From Choanephora cucurbitarum (lineage: Eukaryota > Mucoromycota > Mucoromycetes > Mucorales > Choanephoraceae), in the NCBI GenBank assembly GCA_025331435.1, contig JAIWNI010000088.1, positions 52,983 through 116,982 of the forward strand: DNA of 64,000 nt, written 5' to 3'. Below are positions 10,796 through 21,700 of the stretch, in pieces (the first letter of the stretch is position 1; every line of letters begins with the position of its first letter). Below the pieces are notes generated by a model that saw only the letters and a list, made by a program, of their open reading frames with translations, was not told where the DNA came from and did no database searches. The translations under genes were made by a program, and so were the position numbers.

Positions 10796-13132
10796 ATGGC
10801 AACAAAGGCCGCTACACAAGATGCTCCTCACAGCAGTTCACATCATATCAACAACCAAAGTCTCCCCAGTATTCCATTATCACCTATCGCACAATCCTAT
10901 ATCATTAGCTTCAAAGAACTCAACCAAGTAAATGATAAGCTAGCTGAAGCCAAACGAGCAGACCCTCCTGTTCCTGTCGCTTCACTCCGAGGCCTCATCG
11001 AGACTTCCAAGATTGAAGAACGTCGACTGAGTTCACTCTTACTCAAGATGCAATCCCTTGAGGCAGCTACACCACTCTATTGGGATGCCAACACCCTTGC
11101 CCGTCAGATTGCCGTCACCAACTGCCAGTTATTCAACCAAGTGTTTCTGGACAAACGATCCCTCTCACAAGTGGATCTGAACCGAACCAAGTTGGTTCAT
11201 CTGGTCGATTTTCACCATTATCTCAGTCACAGTATGGCTCACCAATTGGTCTATTGGGTCGAACTGTTGAATAACCCAGAAGCAGCCTCTGCCGTCGTAC
11301 CTTTGCCGACCAAGGATAGCCTGGTTGCTCATCTGGTGCGTGTGGCTTATTTGCTCCTGCATGCCTATCGTGATTTTTCGGGATTGGCTGCTATCATGAA
11401 AGCCTTGACCTTTCCAGAGGTCAGGCGACTCAATAAAAAATTATGGACCGGTGCCAATTCTCGTACGAAAGATATGTTTCGCGATCTTGCTCAGATCATT
11501 TCCCCGACCAGAAACTATCAAGCCTATCATCATGCCTTACGCAGCAAACTCGATACCAAATCATCATCAGCAGCCATGATGGCCATACCCTGGATTCACC
11601 CTCACTTGCTCTCGATTCGATCGATCGTGAGTGCCTATACAGCTGGCGATAATGAAGACTTGCATCATTTGTCGGGTGATATTGTGTTGTCTGCACCAGG
11701 TGCGCATAAGCTTGATCTTGAGTTGGCTCTGATGGAACTGTGTCAACAGAACTCGCCTACAGGTGATTTCACGACAGAGGATATCTTGTCTACGCATGGT
11801 TATGAAGTCAAACCCAGTCGACGAGGTTCTACTGTCATAAACAATACCACCAAGGCAATTCATGTTGAAGGCCTACGTTCAGCCGTCTTGCCAGTGGCCA
11901 ACCTGAACCATTTGGCACCAGGCGATGAACACACTCAACATTGGCTTGTGTCTCGTGTCTATCTCCGTAAGGATCAGTTGATCAATGAAAGTATTGAGGT
12001 GGAGCCCTTGAAGCCTGGTGAGACGATCAGTTGCGAAGAGGATGTGGAAGAGGCGCCGGTCCGACACTTACCTATCCTTAGTAACACAATCTCAAGACGA
12101 GCTAGTATTGCTCAACCACAAACTCGAACTGCTTCTATTTTGGATATTTCAGAAGAGTCTGTATTTATGGAGCAACGGTTGATCAACACAGTGCAGCATC
12201 TAAATCAGGAGGAGGGGGATGAAGAAGAGATGGCCGCCGGAATCAAACATGATTTATCCTCAATATCAAATCGAGTGATTGAAGAAGAAGAAGAAGAGGA
12301 AGCAGTCAAAGAAGAAGAAGAAGATGTTCAGATAGTGACAGAGAATACTATTGAATCACCTGCAACCGTTGAAGATAATGACCTGACAGAACCCGCTTCC
12401 GAAGAAGAAGAAGCATTGATAAAGTCCGTGAGGGAACACAACGTTACACCTCCTGTAGGACAAGAAGACAAGTCAGTTCAGGAAGATCCTAAGCCAACTA
12501 AACAGGAAAATCGACACTTATCCGCCTCTACTACCGAAAGTACCAGACAGGCCAATAAATCCAAACTATCACCTACGGCACCTGTCTTTGTGCCCAACAA
12601 GATCCTCTCTGTCAAAAAGACAGAAAGCGTTGCTACCAACACAACAGACGAATGGCTTGGCTATCCTATCAAAGAGGAAGAAGAGGCGGCTACTGTAGGT
12701 AGTACATCTGATTCTGAGAAATGGGTAGGTTATCCTGCTCCTGTGACTGATGAAGATGACGATAAGGTTGTCTTGTCTGAAGACCACGATGATGACGATG
12801 ACGATGACGACGATGATGATGATGAAGAAGTGTGGAAAGGTTATCCTGGTCCCAACAACCATAATCCCCGTCGTGTTTCTTCACAATCAGAGACATCAGA
12901 AGAATGGAAAGGATACCACGCTACCAAGATGGAGGCTGATTGGCAGCGAGAAAGTGCACTTAAAGTCCAGGAACATGAATGGCAAGGCTATGCTTTGGAG
13001 ACATTAGATGAAGATGAGCTCGATTCAAGTACGATGATGGATGGCGAGTTTGAAAAGTCTCGGCAGGCTCGTGGACAACGTCAACACGATAAAGATCAAA
13101 TGATTGAAAGTTTTCGTAGAAAAAGACATTAA
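10796..13132 (+). CDS. RasGEF (CDC25-homology) domain protein with acidic tail and W-x-G-Y repeats
   Basis: Predicted guanine-nucleotide exchange factor for a Ras-type GTPase. It is a single exon of 778 codons. The start is ATG at 10796 in the context TTTCCATGGC; an in-frame TTG upstream is not needed. The catalytic domain spans roughly residues 90-300: LARQIAVTNCQLFNQV, then the helical hairpin region FSGLAAIMKALTFPEVRRL, and SPTRNYQAYHHAL, matching the RasGEF blocks. No SH3, PH or obvious REM domain is seen upstream, so it is much shorter than yeast Cdc25. From about residue 460 it is disordered and very acidic, with Glu runs and an Asp run near 12790-12825. Five W-x-G-Y motifs lie between residues about 617 and 732. 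Its stop is 45 bp from the convergent BRD8-like gene. The substrate GTPase is not known; a Ras gene lies 4 kb away. Confidence 0.88.
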   Translation: MATKAATQDAPHSSSHHINNQSLPSIPLSPIAQSYIISFKELNQVNDKLAEAKRADPPVPVASLRGLIETSKIEERRLSSLLLKMQSLEAATPLYWDANTLARQIAVTNCQLFNQVFLDKRSLSQVDLNRTKLVHLVDFHHYLSHSMAHQLVYWVELLNNPEAASAVVPLPTKDSLVAHLVRVAYLLLHAYRDFSGLAAIMKALTFPEVRRLNKKLWTGANSRTKDMFRDLAQIISPTRNYQAYHHALRSKLDTKSSSAAMMAIPWIHPHLLSIRSIVSAYTAGDNEDLHHLSGDIVLSAPGAHKLDLELALMELCQQNSPTGDFTTEDILSTHGYEVKPSRRGSTVINNTTKAIHVEGLRSAVLPVANLNHLAPGDEHTQHWLVSRVYLRKDQLINESIEVEPLKPGETISCEEDVEEAPVRHLPILSNTISRRASIAQPQTRTASILDISEESVFMEQRLINTVQHLNQEEGDEEEMAAGIKHDLSSISNRVIEEEEEEEAVKEEEEDVQIVTENTIESPATVEDNDLTEPASEEEEALIKSVREHNVTPPVGQEDKSVQEDPKPTKQENRHLSASTTESTRQANKSKLSPTAPVFVPNKILSVKKTESVATNTTDEWLGYPIKEEEEAATVGSTSDSEKWVGYPAPVTDEDDDKVVLSEDHDDDDDDDDDDDDEEVWKGYPGPNNHNPRRVSSQSETSEEWKGYHATKMEADWQRESALKVQEHEWQGYALETLDEDELDSSTMMDGEFEKSRQARGQRQHDKDQMIESFRRKRH
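12645..12995 (+). repeat. Five degenerate W-x-G-Y motifs in the RasGEF tail
   Basis: The codons for W-L-G-Y-P, W-V-G-Y-P, W-K-G-Y-P, W-K-G-Y-H and W-Q-G-Y-A occur at about 12651, 12722, 12833, 12905 and 12980. Each is preceded by acidic residues, usually E or D two positions before W. Spacing varies from 24 to 37 residues, so this is a repeated short linear motif in disordered sequence rather than a folded tandem repeat. Function unknown. Confidence 0.8.
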
Positions 13133-13177
13133 AAGAAATACCATTTATACCCTAAAGTTTATTTTATTCTATTTACA

Positions 13178-14696
13178 TCATTCAATGGGTGCCACACTTT
13201 TTCTTCTTTCTTTGGCAGCCCTTGTATGTGAACTTGTGGATGTGTCTGCGTCTGCTGCCTTAAATGTCTTTATTTGCTGCACTGCATCATCCAGCATTTC
13301 TCTTGCCATCTGATAGACCTCGGTTCCTTCTTTATTATACATCAATGAGTTGTTGATCATCAACATGACATCTCGTTCAAATTCCTCTGTTGTGTTAATA
13401 AGCTAAGTAAGATGTTAGAAAGTGAATAGGCACAATTGAAGCGTTACTTTACTCCGTCTCGAATCTTATTCTTAATGGTCTTTAGATCCATTGGTCTCTT
13501 GACAATATCATAGTAATGAGGAGCAATGTTCTCTTTAATGGGGTTCATGAACATGGTTCCATTTTTGTGATTAGCAATTTCTCGCCAGAGTAGATTGATA
13601 TTCTTTAGCCATGATTTGTATCTTTGATCATCTTTACTGTTGACTTTGCGACGTTCTGTATTTGGTGTAGGTGCATTACTTTCACTTTCGGCAACACTCT
13701 CTGTCTCTTGTAGATGAAGATCAGTAGTATCAGCAGGTGTTGTGCCTTGACTCACATCTACACAGTCTTTAATATGTCTCTCTAAAGTCTACCTGAACTC
13801 ACCTGTTGAATAATCCTGCCTTGGCATATCTACATCTATGTCTTCTGTCAGTTTATCAATTGGTGGTGGTGGTGGTGGTAATGATTCAGATGTCTTTTGT
13901 CTTTTAGGCTCTGGCTCTTCTGGTTCTGTTTGTTCTATCGACCGTTTCTTACTCTCTTCTTCCTTATCTTGTTCTGATGGCTCAACTGGCGCCAGAGGCA
14001 AAGTGTTCTCAACAGGCGGTTGTTCTGGCTGAATATCTCGGACTTCGTTTTCCAAATTGTCTGCCTCTACCTTTGTCATTTCTTCCGTTACTTTTGTCTC
14101 TTCTCCATGTTGAATAAGCTCAGTCTCGGGTAAGGTTGTCTCATGAGTTGGTGAAGTCATGCTCTCGTCTGTCTTGGTGGGTATGTTCTTGGTGAGCTCA
14201 TCGTCCCATTTGCCAGCACGAATATCATCGATTTCAGACACTAATGTCATGAATTTCTCTTCATCTTCAGCCAATGCTTTCTTTAATTCTTCAAGGCGTA
14301 ATGCATAAAGTTGACGGGCTAATCGGACAACAGGTGGCATATCTTGATTCAATGATTGTTTTCTATAGAGCGTCAGCATTAGAAAAGGGAAACCATTGTT
14401 TGGTCTGCTTACTTTTCTTTCTCTAAATCTTCTATCATCAAATAGTATTGTAACGAACAATTCTAGATGATATTAATAAAAAAAAAATTCTATGATTTCC
14501 TTGAGGGGGAGGGTATTATTACTTTTTGGTTGAAATAATCAGAAGGTCGATCTAATAAAGCGTGATGCTTCAGATTTCGGGCAATCTGGAACCAGTTGTC
14601 TTCTCCATATTTATAAACTGCCTGAGATAGTAATAGTTTTTCAAGTATTGTCCATTCTGAAGACGACATTGCCTGTTTATGAAGAAAATGGTTCAA
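13178..14696 (-). CDS. BRD8/Bdc1-like SANT plus bromodomain protein (NuA4/TIP60-type subunit)
   Basis: Homologue of human BRD8 and S. pombe Bdc1, a subunit of the NuA4/TIP60 histone acetyltransferase complex. Five exons (14696-14523, 14462-14413, 14362-13803, 13757-13453, 13402-13178) give 437 residues. The N-terminal SANT-like part WTILEKLLLSQAVYKYGEDN, followed by RPSDYFNQK and NCSLQYY, aligns with the BRD8 start. Next come the LRLEELKKALAEDEEKF helix and a Pro/Glu-rich linker, then a bromodomain at the C-terminus with FMNPIKENIAPHYYDIVKRP, MDLKTIKNKI and INNSLMYNKEG (the acetyl-lysine-binding Asn lies in this last block). An alternative start at 14669 would remove nine residues. It lies downstream of the BICRA-like gene on the same strand and converges on the RasGEF gene. 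Complex membership is inferred from homology. Confidence 0.9.
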
Positions 14697-14853
14697 AGAA
14701 AAAATATATATATATGTTGAAAAAAAAAATCTCTTTTTTGAAATAAATTTTGTCTCAATTTTTCAAATCAGAAACAAAAAAGAAAGTACAATAAAGCGCG
14801 CGAATTTTTCACTGTTTAGACTAGCTAAAAATTACCTATTTTCTTTATTCATA

Positions 14854-16850
14854 TTATGAATTGTTGTTATTATTGCTGTTGTTGACATGATTGAATTGCT
14901 GTTTCTCAATTAAGGCCACCAATTGCTCTCTGTTCCTTAATAGCCTTTGCTGTAATTCTGGGCTTAATTGATTGTAATGATTTAAGAATTGAGGATTTTG
15001 TAACAGTGCATTTGCTTGTGCTAACCCATTTACATAATTCATAGCTTCACATACAAAAAAATAAATTAAAATAGGTACATGATTAAATTGACTAGTCATC
15101 ATTACCTTGCTGTTGTTGTTGAGGCTGCATCATTTGTTGAGGTTGCAATATCTGTTGAGGTTGTAAAGCTTGTATCACTTGCTGTTGTTGTTGTTGTTGT
15201 TGTGGTGATATAGATTGCATAGGTTGTATTGATGATGGCTGTAAATGGAATTGATCTGCGAGTACTTGTTGTTGTTGTTGTAACAATTGTTGCTGTTGTT
15301 GACGGGCTTCTTCTTCAGCAGATAATCTAGCCTTCTCAGCCTGTATACGCAACATTTCTTGATGCTGTGCTGCCTGTTCAGCAGCCACACGAGATTGTTC
15401 CTCTGTCAGCTTTTGTCTTTGAGAAGCAACTACCTCCCGATGACTGAATATCTTGAGTGTCATCTGGCCATTTTGATTAATCTTTTTGACAATAGCCGAA
15501 TACTTATCAAACAATTCCGTTTGGCACTTGAAGATCTCAATCATAGTATGATCTTGTCTTTCAAGGGGAATCTTGTTGGCATCTAAATCATGCTTAGGAT
15601 ACTGATAAATATGATAAGGCATCAGTCGAGTCATGGCATCTTTAAGTGACTTGAATGGTGTCTTATAATCAGGTGTTGTCACAAGCTTATGGTCGTCCAA
15701 TAAAGATTCAATAAACCTATATTCAAAAAGAGATGAGCTCACATCCTCTCTTTTTCCTATTGTCATGTTGCCTACCTTTTCTTGATCTCACGATGCTGCA
15801 ATTCTTCTTCAGGTAATCGCTTAGATAAGATAGAATCTGCTGGAGGTTGAGTCTGACTTGGTTTCTGAACGATAGAGGGAGGAGGCTTTTGAGCTACAGG
15901 AGGTGAAGTCACTGGTTGTGCTGGAGAAGATGGAGTCGACTGTGGTTGTGGAGACTGAATGGCTGTAGATTGCAAAGGAGGAGTGGCTGATGGCACAGGG
16001 GAAGAATGGTTACTCAATTGCATAGGCTGTGATGGAGGATAGGCAAACGGAGAATTACCGATAGGCGTGTTACTGGCACTTGTGTGCGATGAAGGGTTTA
16101 CATAACCTCCGGCAGGCTGCAAGGATTGTTGCAAGGCAAGTAACTGCTGTTGAGTCATCTGTTGCTGTTGTTGACTCTGCGGGTTTTGCTGTTGTTGCAA
16201 GTGCTGTTGCAAGATTTGTTGTTGCTTCTTTTTGGAATATTTGCCTGTCTTGTTGTATTTACGAGTTGTCTTGTTGGCGTTATCTTGAGGAGAATTGGGA
16301 TAGTCATAAGATGTTGTTCGCATAATACCTTGTTGCTGTTGCTGTTGTAGTAGCATTTGCTGTTGTTGCTGTTGCTCTAATTCCTCTCTTAACTTACGCG
16401 CCGTTTCTTTCATGGCATCGGCCTCAGCAGCTGTAGGCTGTGGAGGTGTGTCTAATGAAGAAAGAGCGTCTGCTTTAGGTGCAATAGGTTTAATTTCGCT
16501 CTGTTGCTGTAGCTGTTGCTGTTGTGCAGCTGAAGCAGCAGCCATGGTTGCTTGGTGCAGTGTTTGGATTTCTTTCATCAGCTGTTGTCTTTGCTCTTCT
16601 CCTATAGACGTCACCTGCATATTATCTGGTAATTTGTATATAATTTGGTCGCGTTTACGGACCATAAGGACCTTAAGACCAGCTAATGTGAGCTGAGTAA
16701 TGATCTCTTCATCATCGTTGTTTCCTGTAGATTCCTTGGGCTATTGTTTCATAAACAAGAGAGTTATAAGTGAAAGAAAAGAAGGTGTTTATTAAATAGG
16801 ATTTGAACCTGTTGAACAAAGGAAACTGTTTTCTCGTTTATATTGTCCAT
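14854..16850 (-). CDS. GLTSCR1/BICRA-domain protein, polyglutamine-rich (SWI/SNF-type subunit)
   Basis: Probable chromatin-remodelling subunit related to human BICRA/BICRAL, the defining subunits of the non-canonical BAF complex. Four exons (16850-16809, 16740-15776, 15716-15106, 15044-14854) give 602 residues. The conserved domain, PDYKTPFKSLKDAMTRLMPY then HIYQYPKHDLDA, falls in exon 3 and matches the GLTSCR1 block; a helical stretch rich in Glu, Ala and Gln follows. The rest is low complexity: several CAG/CAA-encoded Gln tracts, a Pro/Ser/Thr-rich middle and an Asn-rich C-terminus. The first intron donor (GTTCAA at 16808) is unusual but gives an in-frame join. It lies upstream of the BRD8-like gene on the same strand, 157 bp apart. 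The family call rests on the one domain, so subunit identity is inferred. Confidence 0.85.
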
Positions 16851-17050
16851 AATTTTTATTTTTATTTTTTTCCCTCCTCTGCTGTGTGTGTTTTTTTGGG
16901 GGCTAATAACAATTAAAAAAAAATTACTATTCGCCTAGAGGTGAAAGAGAGAGAGCGTAAATAGCATAATTCGCCGTCACACGGTTAATCTAGAGGGTAC
17001 ATGAGGAGTTTGAAAATAAGATCATCACAGGGTGTTTGGTGATATCGCCT
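16851..17050. other. Upstream region of the BICRA-like gene
   Basis: T-rich and A-rich runs with a GAGAGAGAG stretch near 16945-16955. No coding sequence seen; it presumably holds the promoter of the minus-strand gene. Confidence 0.5.
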
Positions 17051-18660
17051 TTTAACACTGAAAGAAGATCAAAGAAAAATATCATGCATTCAAACAAGCT
17101 TCATATAATAATGCTATGAAAAACATGTCTGTCCTTGTAAATGAAAACCAAAAGATGTAATGCTTCTTCCTGTAGCAAGCCACAGCTGTACTGAGAGTTC
17201 TTGGGGGTACTTGCTGTTGCTATCCATAGTGTCCACTAGCAATGCCAACATTCTAGAGCTTTATCTAGCTTGTGGATTGCTCTCCTTTTATCTGCAGTTC
17301 GAGTTTTGCCAACTGAATTGAGATAGACAGCCACAAGGTGTGTAGAATACACTCTACTATGCTATTCTTACTTGCATGTCTGGCTTCAAGAGAGCTCTTT
17401 CGGAAAAAAAACACTTGATGATTTTGCTCCTTCAGCAGTGCTGTAACATCAAAGTTGCTAGCACCACGATTCTTCGCACCAGCAATAAAGAGAAGCTCAA
17501 GCTACTTGCACCATTACAATTCCAATTGCTGCATTCATCATTGCAAACATGTTATCTAGATAAGTCTTGTTTGCTCCAAATAATACTTTTCTTATCTTTG
17601 TATGCCTCTAACCTTGTTGTAATCCTTCGTCGATCAAAAATCTCCACTCATAAAGGAAATGATAGAAGAAGCACAGACATCGGAGTGACGTTGAAGGCAA
17701 TATGAGCTTGTAATCTGTTCTTCTCCAAACGATACACGAGCTGCATCTCTGGAGATAGAGCAGAGTGATAGGTTGCGCTCTACACCCAGTGCATATAGTA
17801 GCCTTTAAGGAAGTTTGATGCTTTGTTCATTTGCTCAGATGAGTTTGTGAAGTTTTCTTTTAAGGCTACCTTGGCATGGGTGATATAGCCTTTGTATTCC
17901 TTCTGGATCTTGTCAAATTTGCCCCCAAAAACTCTGAACTCTTGTACAAACAAAGAGTAGCTCTGGTTTGAGCCTATTTTTGTTGGCAAAATTGGATCAA
18001 TAGCTCCTACTGCTCCAAAAATCTCACCGGTATGAGAAGAAACATCAGTAGTTATCTTTTGAGGAATGCTGTATGGATTACTTCTTGCTTTCTCGGGGCA
18101 AACGGACGCTTCTTGTCTCCTGCGAAATACTTTCGAGAAAACTATACATGCGTATGGTCACCATAGATTTTGAAGGGGGTCGATATTATGCTTGAATACG
18201 TATTTATAGCTTAGGGCGAATTTCACTTTGACACTGCAAGGCTCTTGTTCAATCATGTCATTGCAGATACATTTTTGAGTTTCAATCAACCTTATATTGC
18301 TTTTTGGTCATGATTGGTTCTTCATACACAAAGCAAGATCTATTCTTACAAAGTACTGCATTGAGATGTGGCTTGAAAACTTTATCCTTTCCATTAGTAG
18401 CCTTTCCCCAACTGATATTAAGATTGTAAAATCTGTCATTTAACTCGATAATATAGGCTTCAGATTGCTTGCTGTTGGTGTATTGCTTTTTCGAAAAGCT
18501 TGTGATTTTCTTCAAAGAATCAGGCGAGATCTCACAAGTTGAACGGAATGAAAGAACAGTGCCTGATCAATATACCCTGTACCTTTGTGGCTTGCTTCTT
18601 GATTTTCAAACTCCTTGTACACCCGAATCGTCTGACACTCACACATACAAGTAGTGGATT
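17050..18660 (-). pseudogene. Decayed protein-coding remnant, family not recognised
   Basis: Reading the minus strand from about 18650 down to 17780 gives a chain of protein-like segments that jump frame or cross stops. One contains ENQEASHKGTGYIDQALFF, the next KKQYTNSKQSEAYIIEL and VFKPHLNAVLCKNRSC, then after a frameshift a Cys-containing stretch (KCICNDMIEQEPC). After a TGA it continues with NPYSIPQKITTDVSSHTGE, LPTKIGSNQSYSLFVQEF and YKGYITHAKVALKENF. Weaker protein-like segments continue to about 17050. The amino-acid composition is ordinary and unlike the AT-rich intergenic noise, so I read this as an old gene or transposable-element ORF broken by several frameshifts and stops. I do not recognise the family. 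The plus-strand frame at 17376-17705 is probably its shadow. Confidence 0.45.
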
Positions 18661-18713
18661 TCAATTTACAACAAATAACTTATTTATTTTAACTATGTTC
18701 TGAACTGAATCTT

Positions 18714-21700
18714 CTAATTCAGCTTTCTTCTCTTAATTAAACGATCTGCTTCTTCATGAATCTGAGCCACTTTTCCTGCAAGAGACACAAGAATTTGACG
18801 TTGCTTAGTGATGGTGCGACCAATGGATTCAGGCGAGAATTTGGTTTGATTCTGTAGACCCACAATAGCTTCATCAATACGATCAATCTGTCGAGATAAA
18901 GAAGAGACACGATGTTCCATTTCAGATACAGTATCAGCAAAGAAATTCCAGTTTTCTTTGGCCCCTAAAGAACGCCAGCTCTTGACATCTTGTTCTTGTA
19001 CTTTGCCAGCAGATACCGCATTGAGTCGTCGTTTCTTGTTCTGTAGAATGAGTTCATCTAATGATTCACTTTGAGCCTCTAAGCTTTCTCTCAAAGTGAT
19101 TGCATCCTATAAACAAATGAGTCTAGATGCTCTTGTCATAAATGAGCTTGATCTTACTGTATTAAGGGCAAGTGTATTGGTATGGATTTGACTTAAGGTA
19201 GGACCAAAGGAGGATTTCAATTGTTCTGCAATGCGTTCTTGTTTATCTGTTTGTTCAGACATGAAATGAGCAAAGATGGCAAGTTCATTACGAGCATTAT
19301 CTGGTAACTCCCAAAAACGAGTTTTGTATGTAATTTGCTGAGGTTCAGTAATAGTGGATTTTAATATAGTTTGATAAGCAGGTGTAGAACTGTTTTTTTG
19401 TTTAGAAGGACATGAGTTTCTTTTTTAAAAAAAATCTCTCTATTCACTTACGTGGATGTGCCTGCAGTTTCTACAGGACGTAAATCTAAAGTGGCTCTTG
19501 AAGTGGTTGAAGCTTTTGTAGTCGTTGATTTATCGTTTGTGCTAGTTTCATCTGAGCTACCTGTTTTACTAAAGGCAATATCGGCGCTACCCTTAGCTGG
19601 AGCTGTAGTAGAAGTAATAGCTGAAGTGGATGAGGTAGTGGTTGAGGAGGGCAAGTTGAAAGATACATGTTTTCCAGAAGTTGGTTTGGATGCTGCATCA
19701 TCTTTAGGTACACTAAACAGAGAAGGTGTCTTATCTGATGTGGACTTTTCTTTGTCTGTGCTATTGGTGGTATCTAACTTGGTTGTTTCTTTCTCTTTTC
19801 CTTTCTCAGGCTTGCCAAAACTGAATGTAGGCATTTTGGTTGTAGTTGCAGCTGATTCTGTTGTATCATCCTTATTAGCACTGCTTGTAGTGGTATCTGT
19901 GGTTGTTGCAGGGGTAGATGTAGTTGCATCCTTGTTTGTTTTAGGTGGAGCACCAAAACTGAATGAAGACAAAGGTTTGGTGGACGGTGTAGTTTCCTTT
20001 GTAGAAGTGCTGTCTTCCTTCTTTTTGTCAACACTACCAAATGTAAACACAGGTGCTGGTTTGTTTTCTTCTCCTTCCTTCTTCTTTTCTGTAGTAATCA
20101 CAGGAGATCCAAAAGTAAAAGGCTTGCTTGTATCTGACTTTTCGTCTGTCTTACCAAATGAAAAAGTAGCTGGCTTATCAGAGGAAGACCCGAATGAGAA
20201 TGGCTTCTTAGCTTGACTACCTTCTTCTGAGCGTCCATTGTCATTGTTGTCACTGCCCTCTAATTGTCGCTTTTTGGCGGGGGCTGTAGTAGCGGGTGTT
20301 CCAAAGCTGAATGAGGGTTTGTCGGATGTAGCAGCGGGTGTGCCAAAGCTGAATGAGGGTTTGTCGGATGTAGCAGCGGGTGTGCCGAAACTAAAGGCAG
20401 GTTTGTCTGTTGTGGTAGCTGGTGTGCCGAAACTAAAGGCAGGTTTGTCTGTTGTGGTAGCTGGTGTGCCGAAGCTGAAAGAGGGTTTATCTGCTGCTGC
20501 ACTAAACTTAAAAGTAGAGCCGCTCTCTTTATTGCCGTCGGTTGTAGAAGGCTTACCGAATGAAAAGGTAGCTGGTTTATCAGAGGATTGAGAGCCGAAC
20601 GAAAATGGCTTTTTGGCTTGGTTACCTTCGTCTGAGCGGCCATTGTCGTTGTCGCTGCTGTCAAGCTGTCTCTTCTTAGCAGGTGTAGTAGCAGGTGTAC
20701 CAAAACTGAATGAAGGTGTGCTAACTGCAGTGGTGGAGCTTTCTGGTGTAGATGGTGTAGTTCCAAATGGTGAAGGTTTGTCGGTTGAAGCAGCAGTGCC
20801 AAATGGTGAAGGTTTGTTAGTGGTTGAAGCGCCAAAAGGTGAAGGCTTGTCGGTTGAGGCAGTTCCGAATGGGGATGGCTTATTGGTGGATGAAGTACCG
20901 AATGAAGGTGCTTTGTCGGTGGATGAAGCACCAAATGGAGAAGGTTTATCAGCGAATGAAGCACCAAATGGAGAAGGTTTGTCAGCGGATGAAGTGCCGA
21001 ATGGAGAAGGCTTGTCGCTTGTACCAGCAACACTGAAAGGAGATGGTTTGCTTGTAGTAGCACTTAAAGTAGAAGGTTTATCTGAAGCCTGCGTACTAGA
21101 GCCAAAGGGCGATGAAGTACCAAAGCTGAACTTGGGGGTTTCTTTTGTTGATTCAGAGGTTATATCAACAACAATCTCTTTCTCTTGGTTGGTATCGTTC
21201 TTAGTCGAATCTTTTGCTTCAGAGCTCGTTTTCTCCTTCTTATCTTCTTCTGAACTAACAGGCACTATCTCAACAGTGGACAGAGAAGGTACAGGGCTAG
21301 CAATAGTAGCAGCAGTAGAAGAAGGACTGCTGGCTTCGGATGGAGTTTCTATGACAGGCACTGTCTTCTTCTCTTGTTCTTGTTTTGATGCGCCAAAGAC
21401 TAATGCTGGCTTTTCAGTTGTTTCGGCTGGCTTGGGTGTGCCAAAAGTAAAAGAAGGTGTTGTGCCTCCAAAAGCAGGCTTTGATGTTGCTTTCTCTGCT
21501 GAATCTTCTTGTGTAGCTGTTTTAAAGAAGGAAGGTTTATTTTCTGTTTTGGCTGGCTCTGTGTTTGAAGCAGCAGCAGGTGTACCGAAGCCAGTAAAAG
21601 GAGTTGAAGTAGCTCCAAAGGGTGAACTAGATGGTTTATTGTCTGATGAAGTAGTGTTTGCGCTAAATGTAAAAGGTTTACTGGTGGTCTGAGCTGTGTT

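Noticed and set aside
17376..17705. 109-codon plus-strand frame
   Set aside because: No recognisable domain, and it overlaps protein-like sequence on the minus strand. Treated as a shadow of the decayed remnant.
20283..21060. Regularly spaced repeats resembling a CRISPR-like array
   Set aside because: The units are in-frame coding repeats for SFGTP and SPFG motifs within one exon of a eukaryotic nucleoporin.
19452..21692. Very long plus-strand frames (254, 117 and 359 codons), Val/Gly-rich
   Set aside because: They are antisense to the FG-repeat exon of the Nup58-like gene; the repetitive codon usage of FG repeats keeps the opposite strand open. No domain seen.
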